The notes beneath the pieces are model-generated. The model was not told the DNA's origin, did no database searches, and saw nothing but the letters and a program-made list of their open reading frames with translations. Shown one piece after another: positions 7,886-17,083 of a DNA stretch of 64,000 bases. Each line of letters begins with the position of its first letter. Positions within the stretch are counted from its first letter, which is position 1. A program made the translations under genes and the position numbers. The stretch is from Armatimonadota bacterium (GTDB lineage Bacteria; Cloacimonadota; Cloacimonadia; Cloacimonadales; TCS61): NCBI GenBank assembly GCA_013203665.1, contig JABMPU010000066.1:1-64000 (forward strand), given 5' to 3'.

Positions 7886-10606
7886 ATGAGTAAGAAAAGA
7901 GTTTATTTATTCGGAGATGGCAAAGCTGAAGGCAAAACAGAGATGAAAAATCTGTTGGGTGGAAAAGGTGCAAATCTCGCAGAAATGAATCTGATTGGCA
8001 TCCCTGTTCCTCCGGGATTTACCATCACAACAGAAGTTTGTACTGAATATAACGACCTGGGAAAAGAAGAAGTAATAAAACTGCTTAAAGATGAAGTTCA
8101 AAAAGGAATAACCAACATCGAGAAGATAATGAATTCCAAATTTGGTGATAAAGAAAATCCCTGTCTTGTTTCTGTTCGCTCAGGTGCACGAGTTTCCATG
8201 CCTGGTATGATGGATACTGTTCTGAATATCGGTTTAAATGATGAAGCAGTGAAAGGACTGACGAAAAAAAGTGGAAATGAGCGTTTTGTCTGGGATTCAT
8301 ACCGCAGATTTGTGCAGATGTTCGGAGATGTTGTGCTTGATTTGAAACCTGCTTCCAAAGAAGAAATTGATCCATTTGAAAAAATAATCGATGAAATAAA
8401 AGCAGAAAAGAATATTATTAATGATACTGATCTTTCTGCTGAAGACCTCAAAGAACTAGTAACCAGATTCAAAAAAGCCATCAAAGATGAAACCGGAAAT
8501 GATTTTCCCGAAGATCCCTGGACACAACTCTGGGGAGCAATCCTGGCAGTTTTTGATAGCTGGAATACAGAAAGAGCCGTTTATTATCGCCAAATAAATA
8601 ATATCTCCGATGATTGGGGAACTGCTGTAAATGTGCAGGCAATGGTTTACGGAAATATGGGAAATAATTCTGCAACAGGTGTTGCATTCACTCGTGATGC
8701 AGGTTCCGGTGAAGATATTTTCAATGGAGAATATCTCATCAATGCCCAGGGTGAAGATGTTGTAGCAGGTACCAGAACACCCCAGGAAATAACTCTGGAA
8801 GGCTCTAAACGTTGGGCAGGACTTACAGGCACATCCGAAACTGAAAGGAAAGAGCTGTATCCTTCTTTAGAAGAAACCATGCCGGAATTATATAAAGAAC
8901 TCTGTGAAATAGAAACAAAACTGGAAAACCATTATAAAGATATGCAGGATTTGGAATTTACAATCCAGGATGGAAAATTGTGGACTCTGCAAACCCGAAA
9001 CGGAAAGAGAACAGGTTTTTCTATGGTTAAGATGGCTATCGATATGCTCAAACAGGGAATGATCGATGAAAAGCTTGCCTTAATGCGAGTTGAACCAAAC
9101 CGACTCGATGAACTGCTTCATCCTGTTTTTGATCCTGATGCTGTTAAAAATGCTATAGTATTAACAAAAGGTCTGCCTGCTTCTCCGGGGGCAGCATCCG
9201 GACAAATCGTTTTCTTTGCAGATGAAGCTGAAGAATGGGCAAATGAAAACAAAGATGTGATTCTTGTCAGGATCGAAACTTCCCCTGAAGATCTACGTGG
9301 AATGAACGTTTCCAAAGGCATTCTCACTGCTCGCGGTGGCATGACTTCTCACGCTGCTGTTGTAGCACGCGGTATGGGAAAATGCTGTGTTTCCGGTGCT
9401 GGTTCTATCCGGATCGATTATAAGAAAAGAACATTAATAATTGGTGATGATACATTTAAAGAAGGTGACTGGATTTCTTTGAATGGAACAACTGGCGAAG
9501 TTTATAAGGGCAATGTTGAAACCAAAGACCCTGAATTAAGCGGAGATTTTGGTGAATTGATGTCTCTTTGCGATAAATATTCCAGGATGTATGTTCGCAC
9601 AAATGCAGATACACCGCACGATTCTAAAGTTGCCAGAAATTTTGGTGCTCGCGGAATCGGACTCACCAGAACTGAGCATATGTTCTTTGAAGGTGAAAGG
9701 ATCAAAGCTGTTCGTGAGATGATCCTGGCAGATGACCTTGCCGGCAGACAAAAAGCTTTGGCCAAGCTTCTTCCTATGCAAAGAGAAGACTTTGAAGGAA
9801 TCTTTGATGCAATGCATGACTTACCGGTTACAATTCGTCTTTTAGACCCTCCTCTTCATGAATTCGTACCCAAAGAATATGAAAACCAGAAAGAAATGGC
9901 TGATGAGATGGGAATTTCTGTGGAAGAGATCAAAGCTAAAGTAGAATCGCTTTCTGAGATAAATCCTATGCTCGGGCATCGCGGCTGCCGTTTGGGAATT
10001 ACCTATCCTGAAATCTCTGAAATGCAAACCAGGGCTATAATCGAAGCTGCGTTGAATCTGAAGAAAAAAGGAATAAATGCAATTCCCGAGATTATGATTC
10101 CCTTAATTGGAACTTTCCAGGAATTCAAACTTCAGGAAGAAATCGTGCGTGATACAGCACAAAAAATATTCGAAGAAAGAAATGATTCAATAGACTTTCT
10201 GGTGGGAACAATGATCGAAATTCCTCGTGCTGCCTTAACTGCCGATAAAGTAGCAAAATATGCTGAATTCTTCTCATTCGGTACAAATGACCTGACCCAG
10301 ATGACTTATGGTTACAGTCGTGATGACGCTGGAACATTCCTGCCCATATTCATTGAAAAAGGCATCCTGAAACACGATCCTTTCCAGGTATTAGACCAGG
10401 AAGGTGTGGGACAGTTAGTGGAAATGGCTACAAAAAAAGGAAGAAGCACGCGCCCGAACCTGAAAGTGGGAATTTGCGGAGAACATGGCGGAGAGCCGAA
10501 CTCCGTGAAATTCTGTCATAAAGTTGGCATGGATTATGTAAGCTGTTCACCCTATCGAGTCCCAATTGCTCGTCTTGCCGCTGCCCAAGCTTCAATAGAA
10601 GAATAA
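7886..10606 (+). CDS. ppdK: Pyruvate, phosphate dikinase
   Basis: Start placed at ATG 7886 (MSKKRVYLFGDGKAEGKTEMKNLLGGKGANLAEM) with upstream 'aggaga', rather than track M at 7775; 'GGMTSHAAVVARGMGKCCV' phospho-His region and 'GICGEHGGEPNSVKFCHKVGMDYVSCSPYRVPIARLAAAQA' C-terminus. Confidence 0.96.
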   Translation: MSKKRVYLFGDGKAEGKTEMKNLLGGKGANLAEMNLIGIPVPPGFTITTEVCTEYNDLGKEEVIKLLKDEVQKGITNIEKIMNSKFGDKENPCLVSVRSGARVSMPGMMDTVLNIGLNDEAVKGLTKKSGNERFVWDSYRRFVQMFGDVVLDLKPASKEEIDPFEKIIDEIKAEKNIINDTDLSAEDLKELVTRFKKAIKDETGNDFPEDPWTQLWGAILAVFDSWNTERAVYYRQINNISDDWGTAVNVQAMVYGNMGNNSATGVAFTRDAGSGEDIFNGEYLINAQGEDVVAGTRTPQEITLEGSKRWAGLTGTSETERKELYPSLEETMPELYKELCEIETKLENHYKDMQDLEFTIQDGKLWTLQTRNGKRTGFSMVKMAIDMLKQGMIDEKLALMRVEPNRLDELLHPVFDPDAVKNAIVLTKGLPASPGAASGQIVFFADEAEEWANENKDVILVRIETSPEDLRGMNVSKGILTARGGMTSHAAVVARGMGKCCVSGAGSIRIDYKKRTLIIGDDTFKEGDWISLNGTTGEVYKGNVETKDPELSGDFGELMSLCDKYSRMYVRTNADTPHDSKVARNFGARGIGLTRTEHMFFEGERIKAVREMILADDLAGRQKALAKLLPMQREDFEGIFDAMHDLPVTIRLLDPPLHEFVPKEYENQKEMADEMGISVEEIKAKVESLSEINPMLGHRGCRLGITYPEISEMQTRAIIEAALNLKKKGINAIPEIMIPLIGTFQEFKLQEEIVRDTAQKIFEERNDSIDFLVGTMIEIPRAALTADKVAKYAEFFSFGTNDLTQMTYGYSRDDAGTFLPIFIEKGILKHDPFQVLDQEGVGQLVEMATKKGRSTRPNLKVGICGEHGGEPNSVKFCHKVGMDYVSCSPYRVPIARLAAAQASIEE

Positions 10607-10623
10607 ACTCGAGTTCAGATGAT

Positions 10624-10810
10624 TGTCATTCACGCAAAGCCTGTCATTCCCGCGAAAGCGGGAATCTAAGAACACTGAATAATATTTTTTTTCTCACTTT
10701 TGTAGATTCCCAATCGAGTTGGGAATGACAGTAACGTTTATTGGTCTGTCATTCCCGCAAAGTCTGTCGTTCCCGCAAGGCTTGTCATTCCCGCAAAAGC
10801 GGGAATCTAA
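10624..10810. repeat. Cluster of palindromic 'tgtcattcccgcgaaagcgggaatct' / 'attcccaatcgagttgggaatgaca' repeats
   Basis: At least five copies or half-copies read directly between ppdK and the Fn3 gene. Confidence 0.9.
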
Positions 10811-11193
10811 TAAACCGGAAATCATGAAAAAAAGGTATTTAATTAAAAAAATATTTAGAAGGTTTTTATATAACATCTCAGTTTTTTTAATCTTCCTACT
10901 TATCTTTATAGGTTCCTGGTGTCTTCCTCCCAAAACTTTGGAAAGAATAATAAAAAGACTAAAACTCAAATACACAACAGAACATATACATAAAGATTAA
11001 CAACCCTGTCAGTTATGGCTGGGACTGAAGCAAAAAATAATCCTACGCCGTTCACGGCGTTACAAAATGTTCAGAGAACCAGCAAATCATCGTTTTTTTA
11101 CCACTATCAACTTTCCGGAGCCTTGAAACTTCTTGACATACTTTCTTAATTTTTGTTTTTAAAAAATGAATTTCATTTGTTAGGAGGTTTAGA

Positions 11194-14100
11194 ATGAAAA
11201 ATTATTTTATTCTTTTATTAATAGTATTATTTTCCATCACAACCTGCACGAAAAAAACCACATCACCTGAAGAACAATTATTACCACCAGCTAACTTACA
11301 ACTTACTTTAGTAGAAGAAAATATTGTAACAATTTCCTGGCAGGATAACTCATCTGATGAAACAAAATTCTTTATCGATAGAAAGAAAGGTGAGTATGCC
11401 TGGTTTGAAAATTATGGAGAAGTGGAAGCAAACATTACAGCATTTACAGACAACATCACAACGAATTCTGATACGGTTTATTCTTATAAAATTAGAGCAT
11501 TTGACGGTGATGATTATTCTGAATATTCTACAGAAGTTGGCTGGTTTTCAGAATTTACAGTTCCATCAGATTTACTTCTTGAACAAATTTACCAGGATAG
11601 TATCAGAATAACCTGGTCTGATAACAGCATTGGTGAATTAAATTTTAGAATCGATAAAAAGATTGGAATAAATGATTGGCAGCAAAACTACAAAATTCTC
11701 GATTCCGACTCAACTACTTATATCGATTATAATCCAACCCTGTTTGATTCTTGCTTTTACCGTGTTTATGCTGTGAGTGGAACTTCTTTTTCAGATTATT
11801 CTCAAAATTACATTATCCCTTTTCTACCAGCTCCAACAAATTTTCAAATCGAAGGACTTGAAGCTACATCTATAAAACTTACTTGGGAAGATAACTCTGC
11901 AGATGAAGATGGATTCAAAATATTCAAATCTGAAGATGACAGTGTTTGGACATCTACAACTGTTCCTGAAAATACAGAAGAATGGATTGATGAAGATGTT
12001 ATTCCCGGAATTATAAATTTTTACAAAGTCTGTGCCTATATAGACACAAATTATTCTGCTTTTGTTCAAGACAACATAAATACAATGTCCCAACCGGAAG
12101 ATTTGTTTTTAGAACAATTGGATGTAACTTGTTTTCAGCTAACCTGGATTGATAATAGTGCATTTGAGCAAGGTTTCAAAATTGATAGAAAGATAGATAA
12201 TGAAGAATGGATCAATGAAATTAGCAGTGTTGGCTCTAACATTACACAGTGGATCGATGAAGATGTTAGAAGAAGTTTTGAAGTTGTCTATTACAGGGTG
12301 TATGCTTTTCACGAAAATTATAATTCTGCTAAAATCGAATCAAATAGTAACATTGTTTTTCCGGCACCGACAAATTTACAAATAGAGCAATTAACAACCT
12401 GTGAAATAAGTTTAATCTGGAATGATAATAGTGATGGAGAAGAAGGTTTTAAGATTGACCGGAAAATTGGAACAGGTAATTGGATAACTAATTATGGCAA
12501 TGTTTCTGCCAATACTGAAGAATGGATAGACACTCAGCCTGTCTTTAATGAAATAAATTATTATCGTGTTTATGCTTTTGCCGGTAATAATTATTCTCTT
12601 TTTGTAGAAGGCGAGGTTAATAATATTATTCCAGCACCAAGTAATTTTGTAGCAATTCAGCAAAACGTTCATACTTTTGATCTTTCCTGGCTGGATAATT
12701 GTGATTTCGAAGAAGGCTTTGAAATCGAAAGAAAAATTGATAATGGTAATTGGTCATTAATTGCTACACTTCCAGATAATACCACATCTTTTACTGATGA
12801 CTTAAATATGAGAAATAGAGGTTGGGAAACAGTCTATTATCGGCTTTATGCTTTCTTTCAGGATAACTCTTCTGACACGATCGAAACTAACTGTAACATC
12901 TATTTTCCGGCACCTTCAAATTTAACTTATCAGACTATAAATTTATCCTCAATTCAATTTAATTGGACATACAGCAGCTATGATGAAGATGGATTTAAAA
13001 TTGATAAAAAAATTGGAAACGATGATTGGCAAATTGAATATGGCATTGTTACTAATTCTTCTTTTGAATGGATAGATGAGAATGCTGAAATAAACGAAAC
13101 ACTCAAATATCGTGTTTATGCCTTTAGTGGTGAAAATACTTCAGATTACATCGAAACCGGAGAAATTGATAATTCTATTCCAATCCCAACTAATCTAAAT
13201 GGAAATCCTCTCGATGTATCTCAAATTTATTTAGAATGGACGGATAATTCCATTGAAGAGGACGGATTTAGAATTGAACAAAAAGAGAATGAAGGAAGTT
13301 TTGTAGAAATTGGAACAGCTACCCAAATTAATTATACTGCATCAAATCTGAATTTAGATTCTGACTATACATTCAGAGTTCGTGCTTATAAAGATATTCA
13401 TAATTCCGGCTATAGTAACGAATGTTTTATGAATATAAGCCAAAATGTTGCTCCCTCAGATTTATCCGGAATTGTGTCTATCGATGGTATTCAAATCCAA
13501 TGGATTGATAATTGCAGTTTTGAAACCGGCTTTATTATCCAGAGAAAAAAAGAAGGGGAAGAATATCAAACCATCCATATTACTGATGAAAATATTACTG
13601 ATTATTTGAATTTTGATATTGAACCTCTCACAACCTACTTTTACAGAGTTTCTGCTGAATTAGGAATTTATCAATCAGTTTGGTGTGAAGAAATAAATCT
13701 TCTCTCTTTTCCGGATTACATTATTGTCGATTTAAATGGAAATGGAAATTACACAAGCATCCAGGATGCAATTTATGGCTCGAATGACGGTGATTCTGTT
13801 ATTGTAAATGTTGGTACTTATTATGAAAATATAAATTACTATGGTAAACAGATTACTCTTGGCAGCTTATATCTTTTAATACAAGATGATTATTACATTT
13901 CCAATACAATCATCGATGGTAATGCTAATTATAGTGTTGTTACTTTTGAAAGTAGCGAGGATGAGGATTCAAAATTAATTGGTTTTACCATCACAAACGG
14001 TTATGCATCTAATGGTGGAGGAATTTACTGTGATAATTCTAATCCAAGTTTATCTCATCTCATTATTAGTGGAAATTCTGCTGGTGAGATAGCCGGTACT

Positions 14101-15036
14101 CATGGAGGGGGTGGTATGTATTTTAGTTATTCAGACCCAAATTTAGAAAATATTACTATCATAGAGAACAATTCAATTAGTTATGCTGGTGGAATTTTCT
14201 TTTCTCATTCGAACCCAACTATATTTAATGTTACTATTTCAAATAACGTGGCTGCTTCAAGTGGAGGGGGGATTTACTTTTTTTTCTCTAGTCCAACTTT
14301 GTATAATGTTACCATTTGTGATAATACAGCTCAAAGTGGTGGAGGTATTCGTGTTTATGAATCTAGTCCAAATTTAAATAATTTTACCATAAATGGAAAT
14401 GAAGCAGAAAGTGGTGGTGGTATTTCTTCTGGTGGTTCATTTCTAGTTTTAACAAACAGCACTATTAGTGAAAATATAGCTGGTGACTTAGGTGGTGGGA
14501 TTATATGCGGAGAGATAATTTTGAATAATTGTATAATAAGCCAAAATAGTGCTGAAAAAGGTGGCGGGATTTATTGTTCCGGTGTCTATTCAGACTCTGA
14601 GTTAACAAATGTAATTATAAGTGGAAATACAGCTTATGAAAATGGTGGTGGAATTTACTTCAGTGATACAGAAATGATTTTAACAAATGTTACATTATAC
14701 GAAAATACTGCAAGTAATTCCGGAGGTGGTTTTTACTGTCATTCAAATTATACGCTAACTATTATTAACTGTATTATGTGGAATGATTCACCTCAAGAAA
14801 TCTTCCAATTTTATATAAATAATATTTCTATAACATATACAGATATTGAAGATGGCTGGCAAGGGTATTACAATATAGATTCAGATCCTTTATTCGTTGA
14901 TCCGGGAAATGATGATTTTCATTTGTTACCAGGTTCTCCGTGCATAGATGCCGGCAATCCAACCACACAATATAACGACCCGGATGGTTCCATAAACGAT
15001 ATGGGTGCTTATGGTGGACCAGGTGGGGTTTGGTAG
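11194..15036 (+). CDS. Large lipoprotein: ~9 fibronectin type III repeats followed by right-handed parallel beta-helix domain
   Basis: Signal 'MKNYFILLLIVLFSITTCTKK' (lipobox-like); repeated 'PAPTNLQIEQL...ISLIWNDNSDGEEGFKIDRKIG'; C-terminal 'GGGIYCDNSNPSLSHLIISGNSA...GGGIYFSDTEMILTNVTLYENTAS'. Confidence 0.9.
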   Translation: MKNYFILLLIVLFSITTCTKKTTSPEEQLLPPANLQLTLVEENIVTISWQDNSSDETKFFIDRKKGEYAWFENYGEVEANITAFTDNITTNSDTVYSYKIRAFDGDDYSEYSTEVGWFSEFTVPSDLLLEQIYQDSIRITWSDNSIGELNFRIDKKIGINDWQQNYKILDSDSTTYIDYNPTLFDSCFYRVYAVSGTSFSDYSQNYIIPFLPAPTNFQIEGLEATSIKLTWEDNSADEDGFKIFKSEDDSVWTSTTVPENTEEWIDEDVIPGIINFYKVCAYIDTNYSAFVQDNINTMSQPEDLFLEQLDVTCFQLTWIDNSAFEQGFKIDRKIDNEEWINEISSVGSNITQWIDEDVRRSFEVVYYRVYAFHENYNSAKIESNSNIVFPAPTNLQIEQLTTCEISLIWNDNSDGEEGFKIDRKIGTGNWITNYGNVSANTEEWIDTQPVFNEINYYRVYAFAGNNYSLFVEGEVNNIIPAPSNFVAIQQNVHTFDLSWLDNCDFEEGFEIERKIDNGNWSLIATLPDNTTSFTDDLNMRNRGWETVYYRLYAFFQDNSSDTIETNCNIYFPAPSNLTYQTINLSSIQFNWTYSSYDEDGFKIDKKIGNDDWQIEYGIVTNSSFEWIDENAEINETLKYRVYAFSGENTSDYIETGEIDNSIPIPTNLNGNPLDVSQIYLEWTDNSIEEDGFRIEQKENEGSFVEIGTATQINYTASNLNLDSDYTFRVRAYKDIHNSGYSNECFMNISQNVAPSDLSGIVSIDGIQIQWIDNCSFETGFIIQRKKEGEEYQTIHITDENITDYLNFDIEPLTTYFYRVSAELGIYQSVWCEEINLLSFPDYIIVDLNGNGNYTSIQDAIYGSNDGDSVIVNVGTYYENINYYGKQITLGSLYLLIQDDYYISNTIIDGNANYSVVTFESSEDEDSKLIGFTITNGYASNGGGIYCDNSNPSLSHLIISGNSAGEIAGTHGGGGMYFSYSDPNLENITIIENNSISYAGGIFFSHSNPTIFNVTISNNVAASSGGGIYFFFSSPTLYNVTICDNTAQSGGGIRVYESSPNLNNFTINGNEAESGGGISSGGSFLVLTNSTISENIAGDLGGGIICGEIILNNCIISQNSAEKGGGIYCSGVYSDSELTNVIISGNTAYENGGGIYFSDTEMILTNVTLYENTASNSGGGFYCHSNYTLTIINCIMWNDSPQEIFQFYINNISITYTDIEDGWQGYYNIDSDPLFVDPGNDDFHLLPGSPCIDAGNPTTQYNDPDGSINDMGAYGGPGGVW

Positions 15037-15069
15037 TTTTTAGTAGTTTTTTATTTCTTGTGAAATTAA

Positions 15070-15174
15070 ATGGTTTATAAATTATACGAACTAACTTATG
15101 AAGAAGTAAAAATTGTAGATCCTTTGTTTTGTTTTAGTAAGAAAGAATATGTGAAGGAGAAGTATAATGAATAG
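15070..15174 (+). pseudogene. 34-aa ORF resembling the C-terminus of an Eco57I/type IIG-like restriction-methylase (remnant)
   Basis: ATG 15070 to TAG 15172-15174: MVYKLYELTYEEVKIVDPLFCFSKKEYVKEKYNE; the 'VYxLYxLTxEExKIV' pattern is recalled from C-termini of such enzymes. In-frame stop just upstream (15067-15069). Confidence 0.45.
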
Positions 15175-15958
15175 TAACCCTATTAGTGAAAGTAATAAAT
15201 TATTTTTTGGGGGATTAACACAGTTAGGCAAAAAATTTTCTGAATCAATTTCAAAAAAAATAATTGAATTTGTAGAAAAAAATCGAGATTCTATAATACA
15301 ATTTCAAAATTATATAGATGAAATTTATAGAGATTTTCCTGAAGCATTAAAAAACATCATACAGGATCTAGCATATCGTGGATGGTATATTTCAAAAGAA
15401 ATGGAGTTGCCGGAGATAACTCTCCTTGCTGAATTTATAACAAATAAAAAATATGATAAATTAGATAATTACATGTGTGATGTTATTGAATCTAAACTTG
15501 ACCAAATTGAAAAGGAAATAATTCAAAAATATCCTAACAGGAAAAAAATCATTCAGTCAGCCTTTTGTGCACATAAAAAAGGTGTGTATGAATTATCTGT
15601 ACCAGTTTTTTTAATACAAGCGGATGGGATTTGTAATGAGTTGCTTAGAGTGCATTTATATAGAAAGAAGAATAAGAAACTTCTTACAGCAATAGCGATT
15701 GAGGAATATGTAAGTAACGTCATTATGTCAGCTTTAGTTGAACCATTAAGAAATATAAGTGGTTTAAATGTATCAACTGATTATAAGAACCAATATCCCA
15801 TTATCCTTAATCGTCATGAAGTTATTCATGGTTCAGACCTTAATTATTGTAAGAAGGAAAAAAGTTTTCAAACAATCTCGCTTTTGTATTATTTAATTTC
15901 AGTAGTTTATGACGCAGTTAAATTAAAAAATAAAAACAATCTTACCATAAATAAATAA
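15167..15958 (+). CDS. Conserved hypothetical with HEPN-like RxxxxH motif
   Basis: 263 aa, alpha-rich; 'LSVPVFLIQADGICNELL' and C-terminal 'LNRHEVIHGSDLNY' (R-x4-H); RBS 'gaaggagaagtataATG'. Confidence 0.65.
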   Translation: MNSNPISESNKLFFGGLTQLGKKFSESISKKIIEFVEKNRDSIIQFQNYIDEIYRDFPEALKNIIQDLAYRGWYISKEMELPEITLLAEFITNKKYDKLDNYMCDVIESKLDQIEKEIIQKYPNRKKIIQSAFCAHKKGVYELSVPVFLIQADGICNELLRVHLYRKKNKKLLTAIAIEEYVSNVIMSALVEPLRNISGLNVSTDYKNQYPIILNRHEVIHGSDLNYCKKEKSFQTISLLYYLISVVYDAVKLKNKNNLTINK

Positions 15959-16006
15959 TTGTGTTATTTAATGAGTGGAAAATTTCTCAACAAATGTTAC
16001 CACAAA

Positions 16007-16130
16007 TTCGCGAAAGCGGGAATCTGAGAATGCTGAATAATATTTGTTTACTAACTTCTTTTAGATTCCCAATCCAGCCTTCGTACAACTTCGGCTCGGC
16101 AGGTAAGTTGGGAATGACAGTAATATTTAT
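16007..16130. repeat. Composite palindromic repeat, second copy of the element at ~10650-10745, with internal ~30-bp insert
   Basis: 'cgcgaaagcgggaatctgagaatgctgaataatatttgttt...ttttagattcccaatc[cagccttcgtacaacttcggctcggcagg]taagttgggaatgacagtaatattta' parallels 10650-10745. Confidence 0.85.
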
Positions 16131-16284
16131 CACAACAAAAAAAAGTGTTTGACAATTTTATATTAAAAAAGGGATTATGCATTCGGGTATAAAATACTTG
16201 CCTATGTGACACCAGAAGAAATTTTTATTGATGTTCTTGGCTGGTTTTGACATAAGGCAATTCTTAAAAACATAGGAGAGAAAA

Positions 16285-16452
16285 ATGGCAACCAGTTCAT
16301 TTGATCGTAAGATTGAAATAAAAGACAAAAAGGCAGTAAATAAATTTTATGTTGCTTTAACTTCTCCTTCAAAAAAATTTATTCCTAAATATGATGTTGA
16401 AAAGGAAGTTAAAAAGGGAGTTAAAGCATTAAAAAAAGCATTCTGCCCTTAA
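16285..16452 (+). CDS. Small 55-aa protein, candidate antitoxin upstream of GNAT
   Basis: ATG 16285 with 'aggagag' RBS; MATSSFDRKIEIKDKKAVNKFYVALTSPSKKFIPKYDVEKEVKKGVKALKKAFCP; below the ORF track length cutoff. Confidence 0.65.
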   Translation: MATSSFDRKIEIKDKKAVNKFYVALTSPSKKFIPKYDVEKEVKKGVKALKKAFCP

Positions 16453-16457
16453 ATGAT

Positions 16458-17000
16458 TTGATAGATAACATTGATAAGAGTCAAACTGAGAATTTGTTTG
16501 ACTCTTTTTCTTGTTGTAAAAGCAAAGATGTAGAACACTTTCTAAAAAATAAATCAATAGACTTCGAAGGTAGAAATAAAAGTCGGACATTCATAGTTAT
16601 GGATTTTGAAAAACTTCAAAAAAGAAACCTTTCAATTTTAGCATATTTTACCTTAAGTTTAAAAAGTTTTAAAGTCCATAATAAAAAGGTTACATCAACT
16701 CTTAGAAAAAAAATGGATGGATTTAATAAAAAAGCAATAAAATTTGAATCTTTTCTAATTGGTCAACTTGGTCGTAATGATACAATAAAATCTTCTGAAT
16801 TACCTGGGAAAGATTTATTAAATATGGCTATCTCATTTATATCTCGTGCTCAGAAGATTGTTGGTGGACGTATTGTTCTGATCGATTGTGAAAATAATGA
16901 TAAATTAATAAAATTCTATGAAGAAAATGATTTTATTCTTATTCAAGAGCATTCAGAAAAATCGAATTTTGTACAAATGATAAGAGTATTAACAATATAA
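16458..17000 (+). CDS. GNAT-family acetyltransferase-like protein (candidate toxin)
   Basis: 180 aa; 'DVEHFLKNKSIDFEGRNKSRTFIVMD', 'FLIGQLGRND', 'GGRIVLIDCENNDKLIKFYEENDFILI' (GNAT core and C-terminal motif). Start uncertain (TTG 16458; frame open upstream, overlapping the small ORF). Confidence 0.72.
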   Translation: MIDNIDKSQTENLFDSFSCCKSKDVEHFLKNKSIDFEGRNKSRTFIVMDFEKLQKRNLSILAYFTLSLKSFKVHNKKVTSTLRKKMDGFNKKAIKFESFLIGQLGRNDTIKSSELPGKDLLNMAISFISRAQKIVGGRIVLIDCENNDKLIKFYEENDFILIQEHSEKSNFVQMIRVLTI

Positions 17001-17083
17001 CTTGAAATATCGTTTCAGATACTTATTATCTTTTTTTTTCTTTTTTATTTTTGAGCCAGCCTCTTCAAATGTTTTTTATTTCT

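Noticed and set aside
8085-10337. Multiple antisense ORFs across ppdK in the track
   Set aside because: Antisense to a long, well-conserved coding frame; compositions lack protein-family motifs.
10694-10975. 93-aa minus ORF 'CGNDKPCGNDRLCGNDR...'
   Set aside because: Translation of palindromic attccc repeats.
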